DNA of 42,078 bases, taken from assembly GCF_938015785.1 (NCBI RefSeq), contig NZ_CALLWC010000028.1, positions 1 to 42,078 of the forward strand, written 5' to 3'. A model generated the notes under the pieces. That model was not told where the DNA came from and ran no database searches. It worked only from the letters and a program-made list of their open reading frames with translations. Position 1 is the stretch's first letter. Each line of letters starts with the position of its first letter. This document shows, piece by piece, positions 15,960 to 24,886 of this stretch. The translations under genes and the position numbers were made by a program. Origin of the DNA: an uncultured Campylobacter sp. (GTDB lineage: Bacteria; Campylobacterota; Campylobacteria; Campylobacterales; Campylobacteraceae).

Positions 15960-17045
15960 TTAATGATCGCTCTTCAGTCCAGCGCCGCAAAGCGGGATAA
16001 TGCTATCTCCTTGCAGATCGCGGCTCTCTTTGTAGCGCAGATATGCCGCGTAGGTAGCCGCGGTCGTGTGCTCGACGTAAAATCCGCCGCGCGCAAGCGC
16101 CGCTCTGGCGGGCAGTATGTCGCTCTCACTCGCCAAGATCACCTCGCGCTCGCCCGCGTAGCTAGAGCCAAGAATTTCGCCCGCGCGCATCGGTCTTGCG
16201 ATCGCGATACCCTCCGCTAGCGTCGGCTGCGGCCTGGTCTCGCGCGCCGCACCTTTAGCGTCAAAAAGCGGGGCGCAACGCTCGCTCTGAACGATGAAAA
16301 TTTTCGGCAGCGCCTCGATAAAGCCGCCCTCATATAGCTCGCCCAGCGCCGCTTGAGCGCCTAGTAGTAGCGTGCCGTTGCCCACGGGGATGAAGATATT
16401 GCGCGGCACCCTGCCCAGCTGCTCGTAGATCTCATAAATGTAGCTCTTCGTGCCCTCGTAAAAGATCGGATTATAAACGTGGTTAGCGTAATAGATCTGC
16501 TCCTGCGCTGCCTTTTTGCGGCACGCATCCGCCGTCTCGTCGCGGCTACCGTCAAACACCGTGACGTGCGCGCCGTGGCTTTTGATCATATCGATCTTTT
16601 TGGGCGACGTGCCCTTCGGGACGTAAATTTCGCACTCAATGCCCGCGCGAGCGCAATACGCCGCTACGGCATTACCAGCGTTGCCACTGGAGTCTTGCAG
16701 CACCTTTTTCACGCCGATATTTTTGGCATGCAGCACCAAAACCGCCGCGCCGCGATCTTTAAACGAAAGCGTAGGCATCGCGTAATCAAGCTTGAGATAG
16801 AGGTCTTCGCCGAATTTCACGCTCGCCGTGAGCCCCTCGCCCATCGAAATTTCTTTAAATTTAGCCGTATCGATGCCCATAAACCTGCGGTATCTAAAGA
16901 TGCTAAACTCGCTTTGATCTACGAGCGCGGGGTTAAATTTAGGCGCATCGGAGTTTAGTTTATACAGCCCGCCGCAGTCGCATTTATAGTGCAAAGTATC
17001 GATGGGCGCGTGCTTGCCGCAGCCCGTGCAGATGAAATCGCTCAT
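15960..17045 (-). CDS. Threonine-synthase-like PLP-dependent enzyme
   Basis: 361 aa, fold type II PLP enzyme. A zinc ribbon (C6, C9, C22, C24) opens the protein; PLP lysine K96 lies in LSFKDRGAAVL, the phosphate-binding/asparagine loop is SSGNAGNAVAAY, and the glycine loop is PVGNGTLLLGA. This architecture is that of threonine synthases and close relatives. The start MSDFICTGCG is chosen because it gives the ribbon its normal position; the open frame extends upstream into ridA. It follows ridA by 8 bp. Pairing with RidA, which clears enamine/imine by-products of PLP lyases, suggests an amino-acid lyase or dehydratase as alternative to true ThrC. Confidence 0.82.
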   Translation of the reverse strand: MSDFICTGCGKHAPIDTLHYKCDCGGLYKLNSDAPKFNPALVDQSEFSIFRYRRFMGIDTAKFKEISMGEGLTASVKFGEDLYLKLDYAMPTLSFKDRGAAVLVLHAKNIGVKKVLQDSSGNAGNAVAAYCARAGIECEIYVPKGTSPKKIDMIKSHGAHVTVFDGSRDETADACRKKAAQEQIYYANHVYNPIFYEGTKSYIYEIYEQLGRVPRNIFIPVGNGTLLLGAQAALGELYEGGFIEALPKIFIVQSERCAPLFDAKGAARETRPQPTLAEGIAIARPMRAGEILGSSYAGEREVILASESDILPARAALARGGFYVEHTTAATYAAYLRYKESRDLQGDSIIPLCGAGLKSDH

Positions 17046-17053
17046 TTTCGCTC

Positions 17054-17440
17054 CTACTTTTTCTCTTTGATTTTTGCGACGGCCTCGATCTCTACGAGGC
17101 AGCCGAAGTGTAAAGCCGTAGTCGGCACCACGACGCGAGCGGGCTTGTGCGCGCCGAAAAACAGCGCGTACTGCTCGTCGATCACGTCCCAATTCGCGAC
17201 GTCAGGCGTATAGACGTGGCATATCCGCACGTCGTTTTTATCCGCGCCCGCGGCGGCCAGCACTGCCGCGACGTTGCTTAGAGCCTGCGCGGTCTGCGCG
17301 GCAAGACCCTTCGGGATAGCTCCTGTGCGCGGATCCACGCTTAGCTGCCCCGAGACGTAGAGCGTGCCGTCGTCGTCTAAGATGCCCGGCGCATAATGCG
17401 CCTTTTTCGGCGCGAAACCGCTTGGGTAAATTTCTTTCAT
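17054..17440 (-). CDS. ridA: RidA family enamine/imine deaminase
   Basis: 128 aa. RidA proteins hydrolyse reactive enamine/imine intermediates released by PLP enzymes. LYVSGQLSVDPRTGAIP, the PARVVVPTTAL segment with the conserved substrate-binding Arg, and the C-terminal VEIEAVAKI are present. AAGGAG precedes the ATG. It is the first gene of a two-gene operon with the PLP enzyme and is transcribed away from the YheO/DauR-type regulator, which probably controls it. Confidence 0.93.
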   Translation of the reverse strand: MKEIYPSGFAPKKAHYAPGILDDDGTLYVSGQLSVDPRTGAIPKGLAAQTAQALSNVAAVLAAAGADKNDVRICHVYTPDVANWDVIDEQYALFFGAHKPARVVVPTTALHFGCLVEIEAVAKIKEKK

Positions 17441-17454
17441 TTAAGCTCCTTTGC

Positions 17455-17470
17455 ATATAAAATTTTATAT
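17455..17470. promoter_or_regulatory. 16-bp palindrome upstream of ridA
   Basis: ATATAAAA/TTTTATAT is a perfect palindrome 15 bp upstream of the ridA start, in the 121-bp divergent region shared with the regulator gene. It may be the regulator's operator, but the region is so AT-rich that chance symmetry is possible. Confidence 0.35.
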
Positions 17471-17561
17471 AATTTTACTCTAAATTTATTAAAGATATAT
17501 AAATATTTCTATAAATTTGCAAAAATTTTAAAATTTAATCTAAATTTATAGATTTTTTTAT

Positions 17562-18299
17562 ATGAAATTTCAGGGGTCCGAATTGAACCAACTTTTGCAA
17601 ACCTTTATACCGACCGCGCACCTTATTAAAAATACGATCGGCGATTGCGAAGTAGTCATCCACGATATGAGCACGCCGCAAAACTCCGTCGTTTTCGTCC
17701 TCGGCGACGTAACGGGTAGGAGGATCGGTCAAAGCTTCGATCATCTGGTAAAGGACGTGTTGCTAAGCAAAAATTTTGAAAACGACTGCACCGCAAACTA
17801 CTACTTCACCGCGCAAAACGGCAAGCTCATACGCTCCTCGACTTCGCTGATCCGCGGCGCAGACGGCAAAGTAGTAGGCGCGCTATGTGTAAATATCGAT
17901 ACTTCAAGCGCCATCGCGGCATACAAAGCAATAAAAAATCTGCTGCCGAATGCAAAGCTCGATAGCAAGGAGCTGCAGGGCGCAAATTTTACCGACGGAG
18001 GCTGCGATAACGCGGCATTAGATGAAGCGAGCTCAAATGACAGCGTAAATTTAGAAGCAAAAAACTCTAACGATTCGCAGCAAAATATCCTTGATATCGT
18101 CCAGGACCTTATCGCATCGGCTACGCACGATCTGGATGTAGAGCGGATGAAGAAAGAGGATCGAAAGCGTATCGTAAAATCCCTCGCGCAAAAAGGAATT
18201 TTTGAGGTAAAAGGTGCGGTGGAGCTCGTCGCAAAGGCGCTTAGGACGCAGAAAGTCACGATTTACTCGTATATGGATGAGGTAAAGAAGAAGAGCTAG
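17562..18299 (+). CDS. YheO/DauR-type transcriptional regulator
   Basis: 245 aa from the ATG at 17562; the in-frame TTG at 17583 is an attractive alternative, since AGGGG lies 7 nt before it and it gives MNQLLQTFIPTAHLIKN, the usual family start. The N-terminal YheO-like PAS domain runs to about residue 120 (CEVVIHDM, then SSTSLIRGADGKVVGALCVNID). The C-terminal HTH of DauR type covers about 205-245 (LAQKGIFEVKGAVELVAKAL, then TIYSYMDEVK). Between them, about 125-168, is an Asn/Ser/Asp-rich insertion unusual for the family. Divergent from ridA, it probably regulates that operon in response to an amino acid or derivative. Confidence 0.85.
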   Translation: MKFQGSELNQLLQTFIPTAHLIKNTIGDCEVVIHDMSTPQNSVVFVLGDVTGRRIGQSFDHLVKDVLLSKNFENDCTANYYFTAQNGKLIRSSTSLIRGADGKVVGALCVNIDTSSAIAAYKAIKNLLPNAKLDSKELQGANFTDGGCDNAALDEASSNDSVNLEAKNSNDSQQNILDIVQDLIASATHDLDVERMKKEDRKRIVKSLAQKGIFEVKGAVELVAKALRTQKVTIYSYMDEVKKKS

Positions 18300-18468
18300 C
18301 CGCGACGCATAAATTTGATCTCAAATCTAGCAAGCGCGCGCCTTTTTATCAGCGTAGCCATTGGAGTGGCGCAAATTTTAATCTGAATTTGATGAACAAA
18401 TCAAAAAGCAGGACATACTAATTCCTATTTTATGCAGCATGTAACGGCATAAAAGCAAAACTCATCTG

Positions 18469-20508
18469 TTACTCGAACTCGTAGCCCTTTGCGCTTTTTA
18501 ATTTCTCGTCATAATCGACTCCGTTAGCAATTCGCTTGCGCGAAGCATTGAAATCCGCTCGTATCGGACTTTTGTGCTCGTCAAACTCAAGCGGCGCGAC
18601 ACCGATGATATCTGCTAGCAGATGCGCTAAATCATCGCTCATAAAAGGCTTATCTTTCGCCGCAGCTAGCCTCTGCCACAGCCTAGCATGATCGCTCAAA
18701 AACTCGCGCGAGGCTATAAAAAGCAACGGAATTTCGTAAGTAAAGCGGCTCTCCATGCCGTGCCCAAGGCGTCCATTTTCATATAAATTCTCGCCGTGAT
18801 CGCTAAGATAGACGATGAGGCTGTCGTCGCCGGAGAAAATTTTAAAAATTTCATTTATGACAAAATCATTGTAAAGCACACTGTTGTCGTAATACGCGAC
18901 GACATCTTTCTGCTTGGAAGTAAGTTTTGCCTTTACATCCGCCGCGCTAAACTTGCCAAATCCCTCGGGATAGCGCAGGCTGTAATCCATGTGGCTGCCG
19001 ATGAGATGGATCACGTAGAAGTTTCGCTCGCTCTGCCCCGCTTTCGCCTGATTTATGAGTGGAAGCAGCACTCCGTCAGGCTTGATGCGGACGGTTTCAT
19101 AAAGATTGCTCTTTGAGAGGAAGGATTCCGCGTCCGCGCGATCGGCAGCGCTTTTAGCACTTAACGCATGTGCGCCGAAAGCCTCTTGATTGCTAATCCA
19201 AAAGGTGCGGTAGCCACTTAGCTTAAACATATCGATGATGCTAAGGTTGCGAAACCACGCCCTTTTGCGCTCGCTTTCGTAATCGCTGAAATTTAAAAGC
19301 CGCATCAGCACCTGATTAGTCGTGCCGTAAGGCGAGATTGTATCGCCAAATTTTATCAGATTGCCGCTCGCCTCGAGACCCTCCAAAAGCGGTGTATTTT
19401 TAATGCCGTAGCCGTAGAGCGACATATGCCCGCGCTGCAAGCTCTCACCGATTATTAGGATGATATTTTTGACGCGAGACTTTTGCAAGGCGGGGTTTGT
19501 AGCGGCCTCAGGGTTTTTAGAATTTGAAATCACGCTGGGGCTTTGCGGCGCAGAATTTAAAGTCTTGCCCCAACTCTGCGGCTCAGCGCCTGGGGCGAGC
19601 GTAGAATTTAAATTTGCGCCGTAATTTTGCGCCTGTGCGCTTGATGCGGGCGTGGAATTTTCAGACGCGGAGCCCGAGGCGGCGCCTTGCGGATCTGAAT
19701 TTGCGCTGCCTTTTAAAACGCTTTCGTTCGCGCGCTTGGCCTCGTCATATCCGAGCTGCACTTCGCGCATATCGGTGATGAAATTTTTATCGCTCAGATA
19801 GTCTTTTATCGTAAAGGCAAACTCCAGCGGGACGTATTGCGATAGCTTGGTTATATAGCTCTGCTTGCCCTGAAAAGCTTTAACGGCGATATCGGCGCAA
19901 AAGATCGTTCCATAGATAAGATAAAGCGCCGCTAGCAGCAATCTTAGGCGGCTATGCGTTTGCTCCTCCTTTCTCTGCCCCGCTTTTAGCGCCGCACAAA
20001 TGCAGCCGAGCAGCACCGCTAAATATAAAATCGTTGCGGGGTTAAGAAACTGCGAAACAAACTCGCGCGTCTCGGCTGCGTCGGTATGAACGATCGCGTC
20101 GATCGCCACGACGTTGAAGCTTGAGTCGAAATTTACGATCAAAAACAAAGCTGCGCTCGCAATCAGCGCAATCAGCGCTAGTAACACGAACGAAACGAGC
20201 TTAAAAAATCGCCCGCTAAGCAGATAGCAGAGGTGAAAGATGAGTAAATTTATGATGAATACCACGGGAAAGCTCTCGGCGATGTAGGCAAAGATGGGGC
20301 CGTTAATCTGATAATGTATCTTAGCCCAGCACGCGAGCAAGCATAGCGCCGTCGCTAGCCAAAACACCCTCCATACGGGACGTTCGCGCAGCGCGGCAAA
20401 AAAGCCGCGGTCGATTTTCATAAGCAAGCGCGCTATGAGCCTGCCCGCCTTCGTCCGCACCATAAGTCCGCCTATATTTGCTAGCGCTACATAAAATTTT
20501 TCTCTCAT
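18469..20508 (-). CDS. Phosphoethanolamine transferase-like membrane enzyme
   Basis: 679 aa from the ATG at 20508, which has AGGAAAG at the right distance; an upstream TTG has none. About five membrane segments occupy roughly residues 45-205, then a periplasmic sulfatase-type domain with IIGESLQRGHMSLYGYG and LSDHGENLYENGRLGHGME (metal ligands DH and H). EptA-type enzymes use Thr in GET as nucleophile; here the position is Ser356 (GES), as in some CptA/OpgE-type members. Residues 267-343 are a Ser/Ala/Asn/Pro-rich linker with an internal imprecise repeat. Likely adds phosphoethanolamine to lipid A, core or another envelope glycan. Confidence 0.87.
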   Translation of the reverse strand: MREKFYVALANIGGLMVRTKAGRLIARLLMKIDRGFFAALRERPVWRVFWLATALCLLACWAKIHYQINGPIFAYIAESFPVVFIINLLIFHLCYLLSGRFFKLVSFVLLALIALIASAALFLIVNFDSSFNVVAIDAIVHTDAAETREFVSQFLNPATILYLAVLLGCICAALKAGQRKEEQTHSRLRLLLAALYLIYGTIFCADIAVKAFQGKQSYITKLSQYVPLEFAFTIKDYLSDKNFITDMREVQLGYDEAKRANESVLKGSANSDPQGAASGSASENSTPASSAQAQNYGANLNSTLAPGAEPQSWGKTLNSAPQSPSVISNSKNPEAATNPALQKSRVKNIILIIGESLQRGHMSLYGYGIKNTPLLEGLEASGNLIKFGDTISPYGTTNQVLMRLLNFSDYESERKRAWFRNLSIIDMFKLSGYRTFWISNQEAFGAHALSAKSAADRADAESFLSKSNLYETVRIKPDGVLLPLINQAKAGQSERNFYVIHLIGSHMDYSLRYPEGFGKFSAADVKAKLTSKQKDVVAYYDNSVLYNDFVINEIFKIFSGDDSLIVYLSDHGENLYENGRLGHGMESRFTYEIPLLFIASREFLSDHARLWQRLAAAKDKPFMSDDLAHLLADIIGVAPLEFDEHKSPIRADFNASRKRIANGVDYDEKLKSAKGYEFE

Positions 20509-21012
20509 TTTACTTTCCTGCCTCGTACGAAAGGACGCGACGACGCGTACTTCACATAGCGCGGCATATTTTCGCTTTAAAATCAAGGCGCAATCTTAGC
20601 CGCTTAAAGCTTTGAGCTCGCTTACTTGCGCGCTTTTACGCTTCAAATTTTACAGTTAAATTTAAAGATACGGGGCATGGAATTGAACGGCGAAATTTTG
20701 AGGCGAAATTTTAATTGAAAGCAGATCTATGAGCGAAACTACAAAACGAGGCTTTAAAAACAGAAAGCATGAGCTAAAATCCAACCCTTAAAATTTTGCG
20801 GCCGGACCCCGCAAACCGTCGCAATAGATTTTAAAATTTCTAGTGCGATAAGCTTCAAACGGTCTTTGGATAAAATTTATGCATTAAGCGACTGGAGTAA
20901 AATTCTACGACACGAGCAGTGTAAAATTATCAAAGACCGATCGCGGGCAAAATTTCGCACCGACAAAGTGAAAAAATTTTAACTAGGCTGAGCCAGCTTT
21001 TGCGCGGAAATT
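20509..21012. other. Intergenic region without a gene
   Basis: About 500 bp with no protein-like frame. An inverted repeat GGTCTTTG (20861-20868) / CAAAGACC (20931-20938) encloses 62 nt and could fold into RNA. The region lies downstream of map (minus) and upstream of the phosphoethanolamine transferase gene (minus), so it should hold the latter's promoter; no clear consensus was seen. Confidence 0.45.
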
Positions 21013-21771
21013 CTATGCGACGCTTAGGACTTCTACCTTACCGTCGAAAACCGCCATGCAGTGCTCGTAGTGGCTAGTGCGAAGCCCATCCTTGCTTCTC
21101 GTACTCCACTTATCCTCGGCGATGACCGGCGTGCCGTCCTTTTGGCAGATCATCGGCTCAATGCAAAAGACCATGCCGTTTTTGATTTTAGGACCTGATT
21201 TTGGATTGTTGCCCTCCAAATAGTTTGGGATCTCAGGCTCTTCGTGTGGGTGCTTGCCGATGCCGTGACCGCAGAAGCCGTATAGCGGCACAAAACCGCG
21301 CGCGCGGATAAATTTCTCGATCTCGAAGCTTAGCTCTTTGAAGTGCATCCCTACCCTGATCGTTTTGATGGCAAACTCCAGCGTATCCTTGCTGCATGCG
21401 ATGAGATCTTCGTCGGCTTTTGAAATTTTACCGACGGGCAGAGTGCGTGCGCTGTCGCCGAAATATCCGTTTAGTTTGGAGCCCAGATCGACGCCTAAGA
21501 TATCGCCCTCTTGCAGGATCGTTTCGTCTGGGATTCCATGGATGATGACCTCGTTTAACGAGAGGCAGGCGGCATTTGGAAAGCCGTATAGCCCTTTAAA
21601 AGCCGGGTACGCACCCTTAGAGGTGATGAAATCGTCGATCTTCTTATCGACTTCGAGCAGGCTAAGACCCGGCTTTATGAATGAAGCTGCATAATCAAGG
21701 GCCTGCGCGACGATCCTATTCGCTGCACGCAGCCCCTCTAAATCTTTTTTTGTTTTAAGTAAAATCGCCAT
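21013..21771 (-). CDS. map: Methionine aminopeptidase, type I
   Basis: 252 aa. It removes the N-terminal Met from nascent proteins with two divalent metals. Metal ligands lie in GVDLGSKLNGYFGDSART (two Asp), CGHGIGKHPHEEPEIPN (His), VFCIEPM (Glu) and SHYEHCMAVFD (Glu), with HG in IIHGIPDE as substrate histidine. It begins on the base after the secY stop and closes the spc cluster; adk, often between secY and map, is absent. Confidence 0.97.
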   Translation of the reverse strand: MAILLKTKKDLEGLRAANRIVAQALDYAASFIKPGLSLLEVDKKIDDFITSKGAYPAFKGLYGFPNAACLSLNEVIIHGIPDETILQEGDILGVDLGSKLNGYFGDSARTLPVGKISKADEDLIACSKDTLEFAIKTIRVGMHFKELSFEIEKFIRARGFVPLYGFCGHGIGKHPHEEPEIPNYLEGNNPKSGPKIKNGMVFCIEPMICQKDGTPVIAEDKWSTRSKDGLRTSHYEHCMAVFDGKVEVLSVA

Positions 21772-23037
21772 TTATAGCCCGACCGCGCTTAGGGTCTGAT
21801 ATTTGTTCATATAGATCTGCGCTTCGATGCGTCTCATCGTATCAAGAGCGACGGAGACGACGATCAGCACGCTGGTACCGCCGAAATAAAACGGCACGCC
21901 CATAAATTTAACGAGCAGCCACGGGATGACGGTTACTAGCCCGAGATAGATCGAGCCCCAGAATGTAAGGCGGCTAGCAACTTCGTTTAAGAAGCTCGCC
22001 GTTCCCTCGCCCGGACGAATGCCCGGGATAAATCCGCCCTGCTTCTTTAAATTTTCGCTAATATCCTTGGAATTAAAAGCAATTGACGCATAAAAATAAG
22101 CGAAAAATATAACTAACACAAAGGTCAAAAAGTTAAAGAAGTAATTGCTAGGGCTTAGGAAATCGTGGATCTTTTGGATGATTGGATTGGTGCTTGCCTG
22201 TAAAATTGTAGTCGGAAACATCAAAATCGCGCTTGCAAAAATAGGCGGAATGACGCCACTTAAATTTAGCTTGATCGGCACGTAATTCATAATGCGCTTG
22301 TTTTGATTCGCCATCAATACCTTGCGCGAAAACGATACCGGAATTCTGCGTTCGCCTAGCTCCACATATAAAATTGCACCGATAGTAGCCAGGATAATTA
22401 GCACGATCGCGATTAGCTTTAAAACGTTCATCTCGCCAGTATTTACTAAATTTACGGTACTTCCGATCGCTCTAGGGATGGCGCTTACGATACCTGCAAA
22501 AATAATAAGGCTGGTGCCGTTACCGACGCCGCGTTGCGTAATTTGTTCGCCGATCCACATCAAAAGCATGGTGCCTGCCAGCATCGAAATGCACGAGATA
22601 AAAACAAACTCGTTGGTATTCTCTGCCATTATCGCAGGCGCTCCGGTTTGTCCGTGGATGCCCTGCAAGCCGATGCTAACACCGATGGATTGAACCATAG
22701 CAATCGCTATGGTAGCGTATCGGATGATTTGCATATATTTCTGCATACCGTCGCGCTCTTTTTTGAGTTTACCTAAATTTGGAAAGGTTGCGGCGAGCAG
22801 CTCCATAATGATAGAAGCGGTAATATAAGGCATAATGCCTAGCGAGATAACGCTGAATCGCTCCGCCGCGTTACCGCTAAACATATTAAACATTCCAAAA
22901 GCGTTGTTGCTATTGTTTTGAAAAAATTGTTTTATAACCTCAACGTCCACTCCCGGAACCGGCACGTAAGCTAGCAACCTATAGGCAAAAAGAAAGCCCA
23001 AAGTAATGAGAATTTTGTTGCGTAGCGATTTATTCAT
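21772..23037 (-). CDS. secY: Protein translocase subunit SecY
   Basis: 421 aa, integral inner-membrane channel of the Sec translocon with ten expected membrane helices. MNKSLRNKILITLGFLFAYR, the plug region SGNAAERFSVISLGIMPYIT and the cytoplasmic loop GERRIPVSFSRKV are conserved. Its start overlaps the rplO stop by one base. It lies between rplO and map, as in most spc operons. Confidence 0.98.
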   Translation of the reverse strand: MNKSLRNKILITLGFLFAYRLLAYVPVPGVDVEVIKQFFQNNSNNAFGMFNMFSGNAAERFSVISLGIMPYITASIIMELLAATFPNLGKLKKERDGMQKYMQIIRYATIAIAMVQSIGVSIGLQGIHGQTGAPAIMAENTNEFVFISCISMLAGTMLLMWIGEQITQRGVGNGTSLIIFAGIVSAIPRAIGSTVNLVNTGEMNVLKLIAIVLIILATIGAILYVELGERRIPVSFSRKVLMANQNKRIMNYVPIKLNLSGVIPPIFASAILMFPTTILQASTNPIIQKIHDFLSPSNYFFNFLTFVLVIFFAYFYASIAFNSKDISENLKKQGGFIPGIRPGEGTASFLNEVASRLTFWGSIYLGLVTVIPWLLVKFMGVPFYFGGTSVLIVVSVALDTMRRIEAQIYMNKYQTLSAVGL

Positions 23038-23441
23038 TATTTTTGTCCGCTATACTTTACGTTCTCGTCTTTGATCTTGCTCGCGAGCGCTTTTGCGCCT
23101 ACGCCGATCAGCTTGATCTTTTTAACGGAATTTGAAATTTTATGAACGGATTTGATGCTTTCGATCGTAATCTCACTAAGAAGATCTTTGATAGCTTCGA
23201 TTTTATCGACATTGATCACGTAAGGCTTTTCAAATTTAGAAGTAAAACCTACCTTTGGAAGCCTTCGCTGAATCGGCTGCTGACCGCCCTCGAAGCCTCT
23301 TTTTTCATGAGAGCCGGTACGCGCAGTCTGGCCCTTGCCGCCGCGACCTGCAGTTTTACCTAGGCCGCTTCCTTGACCGCGACCCAAGCGCTTAGTAGCG
23401 TGAGTCGAGCCTGGGGCTTTTTTAAGATTTTCTAATCCCAT
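23037..23441 (-). CDS. rplO: 50S ribosomal protein L15
   Basis: 134 aa. The Gly-rich N-terminal extension (GLENLKKAPGSTHATKRLGR, GSGLGKTAGRGGKGQTARTG) and the QPIQRRLPKVGF segment identify L15. Only 12 bp separate it from rpsE, so rpmD (L30), which sits here in E. coli, is missing, as is usual in Epsilonproteobacteria. Confidence 0.97.
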   Translation of the reverse strand: MGLENLKKAPGSTHATKRLGRGQGSGLGKTAGRGGKGQTARTGSHEKRGFEGGQQPIQRRLPKVGFTSKFEKPYVINVDKIEAIKDLLSEITIESIKSVHKISNSVKKIKLIGVGAKALASKIKDENVKYSGQK

Positions 23442-23453
23442 CTTTTATCCTTG

Positions 23454-23903
23454 TTAGTGTTTTAACATGCTAAGAGCTTTCATCGTAGCTCTTACGACAT
23501 TTGAGGAGTTATTCGAACCTAGCGATTTGGTGAGGATATCTTTAACACCCGCAAGCTCTAAAACTGGGCGGACTGAACCACCTGCGATAACGCCGGTACC
23601 TTCGCTCGCCGGCTTAAGTAAAATTTTGCTCGCATTGTATTTAACTTCGATATCGTGAGTGATAGTGGAGCCGTTTAAATTTACCTTGATGATATTTTTA
23701 AACGCATCGTCTACCGCTTTTTTAATCGCATCTGGAACCTCTTTGGACTTGCCAAAGCCAAAGCCCACTAGGCCGTTTCTATTGCCTACTACGATAAGAG
23801 CCGTAAACCTAAACCTTCTACCGCCTTTAACGACCTTTGTAACCCTACCGATATTGACGATTACCTCTTCGAATTCTTCTCTATTATACTTTTCCACAAT
23901 CAT
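23454..23903 (-). CDS. rpsE: 30S ribosomal protein S5
   Basis: 149 aa. GRRFRFTALIVVGNRNGLVG and FGFGKSKEVPDAIKKAVDDA form the double-stranded-RNA-binding domain; GTGVIAGGSVRPVLELAGVKDIL and KSLGSNNSSNVVRAT complete the typical C-terminal half. S5 affects decoding accuracy and is the site of spectinomycin resistance changes in other bacteria. It begins MIVEKYNREEFEE, and follows rplR by 9 bp. Confidence 0.98.
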   Translation of the reverse strand: MIVEKYNREEFEEVIVNIGRVTKVVKGGRRFRFTALIVVGNRNGLVGFGFGKSKEVPDAIKKAVDDAFKNIIKVNLNGSTITHDIEVKYNASKILLKPASEGTGVIAGGSVRPVLELAGVKDILTKSLGSNNSSNVVRATMKALSMLKH

Positions 23904-23912
23904 TCCTTTGGG

Positions 23913-24269
23913 TTATAGTTTGATGCCGTTTTGGCGTAGCGACTCGGCAAAGCTTGCGATTACGCCATGATACAAATAGCCATTGCGATCGAAAATCGCC
24001 TCGGAGATGCCTTTATCCCTTAGCTTGGAAGCCAAATCTTTAGCTAGGCTAGCCGCGCCCTCTTTGTTTGCCTTTAAATTTAAAACCTTACCGCTGCTAG
24101 CGCACAAAGTCGCGCTCGCCGCGTCGTCGATAGCCTGAGCGTAAACTGTCCTATTGGATTTGAAAATAGAAATTCTAGGGCAAGATGCGACGCCTGAAAT
24201 TTTAGCGCGAATTCTTCTTTTTCTCTTGATTCTTAAAGAGATCTTTCTTTTTAATACGTTCTGTGTCAT
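23913..24269 (-). CDS. rplR: 50S ribosomal protein L18
   Basis: 118 aa, binds 5S rRNA. A basic N-terminus (LKRKISLRIKRKRRIRAKIS) is followed by PRISIFKSNRTVYAQAIDD and the C-terminal GISEAIFDRNGYLYHGVIAS, all typical. It lies between rplF and rpsE with short spacers of about 10 bp. Confidence 0.97.
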   Translation of the reverse strand: MTQNVLKRKISLRIKRKRRIRAKISGVASCPRISIFKSNRTVYAQAIDDAASATLCASSGKVLNLKANKEGAASLAKDLASKLRDKGISEAIFDRNGYLYHGVIASFAESLRQNGIKL

Positions 24270-24279
24270 TTCTCAACCC

Positions 24280-24816
24280 TTATTTCTTAGCTGTTTTTCC
24301 GGCTTTGCGGATGATATGCTCTTCAAGATACTTGATGCCTTTACCCTTGTACGGCTCAGGCGGTCTGAATCCTCTGATCTCGGCTGCTACTTGACCTACT
24401 TGCTGCTTGTCGTCGCCTTTGATGGTTACAACGTTTTTATCTACGGAAATTTCGATTCCTTTTGGAGATTCAAAATTTATCGGATGCGAAAAGCCCAAAT
24501 TTAGCTCAAGCACCTTGCCCTTCATCGCGGCTCTATAGCCGACGCCGTTGATTTCAAGCTGTTTTGAAAACCCCTCGGTAAGACCAAGGACGATATTGTT
24601 GGCTAAAGCACGGTATGTTCCCCAATACGCCCTGCTCTGTCTATCCTCGCCCTTAGGTGAGAATTCTATCTTTCCGTCTTCGATTTTTACATCAACATGA
24701 CCTTTTAAATCAAGCTCTTTTTCGTTATTCGATTTTTTAAATTTTAACGACGAGCCGTCTATTTTGACCTCTAAGCCGCTTGGAATAGAGATCGGTTTTT
24801 TACCAATTCTTGACAT
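24280..24816 (-). CDS. rplF: 50S ribosomal protein L6
   Basis: 178 aa with two repeated L6 domains. MSRIGKKPISIPSGLEVKID opens the protein; SRAYWGTYRALANNIVLGLT and the C-terminal IRGFRPPEPYKGKGIKYLEE are conserved, the latter near the sarcin-ricin loop. It is separated from rpsH by a 77-bp gap, unusually long for this operon, that can fold into a hairpin. Confidence 0.98.
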   Translation of the reverse strand: MSRIGKKPISIPSGLEVKIDGSSLKFKKSNNEKELDLKGHVDVKIEDGKIEFSPKGEDRQSRAYWGTYRALANNIVLGLTEGFSKQLEINGVGYRAAMKGKVLELNLGFSHPINFESPKGIEISVDKNVVTIKGDDKQQVGQVAAEIRGFRPPEPYKGKGIKYLEEHIIRKAGKTAKK

Positions 24817-24846
24817 AATTTTCCTTTTTATTTGTCTAGGGTATGT

Positions 24847-24886
24847 CTACTTTTACGAATGGATACCACAATGCCATAAAAAGTAG
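24847..24886 (-). promoter_or_regulatory. Hairpin in the rpsH-rplF spacer
   Basis: In the mRNA sense CTACTTTT (24886-24879) pairs with AAAAGTAG (24854-24847), and an inner ATGG/CCAT extends the stem with an asymmetric bulge. It fills the 77-bp spacer between rpsH and rplF, while neighbouring spacers are 0-12 bp. It could be an RNA processing site or a ribosomal-protein binding element; it has no T-run and is unlikely to terminate. Confidence 0.45.
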
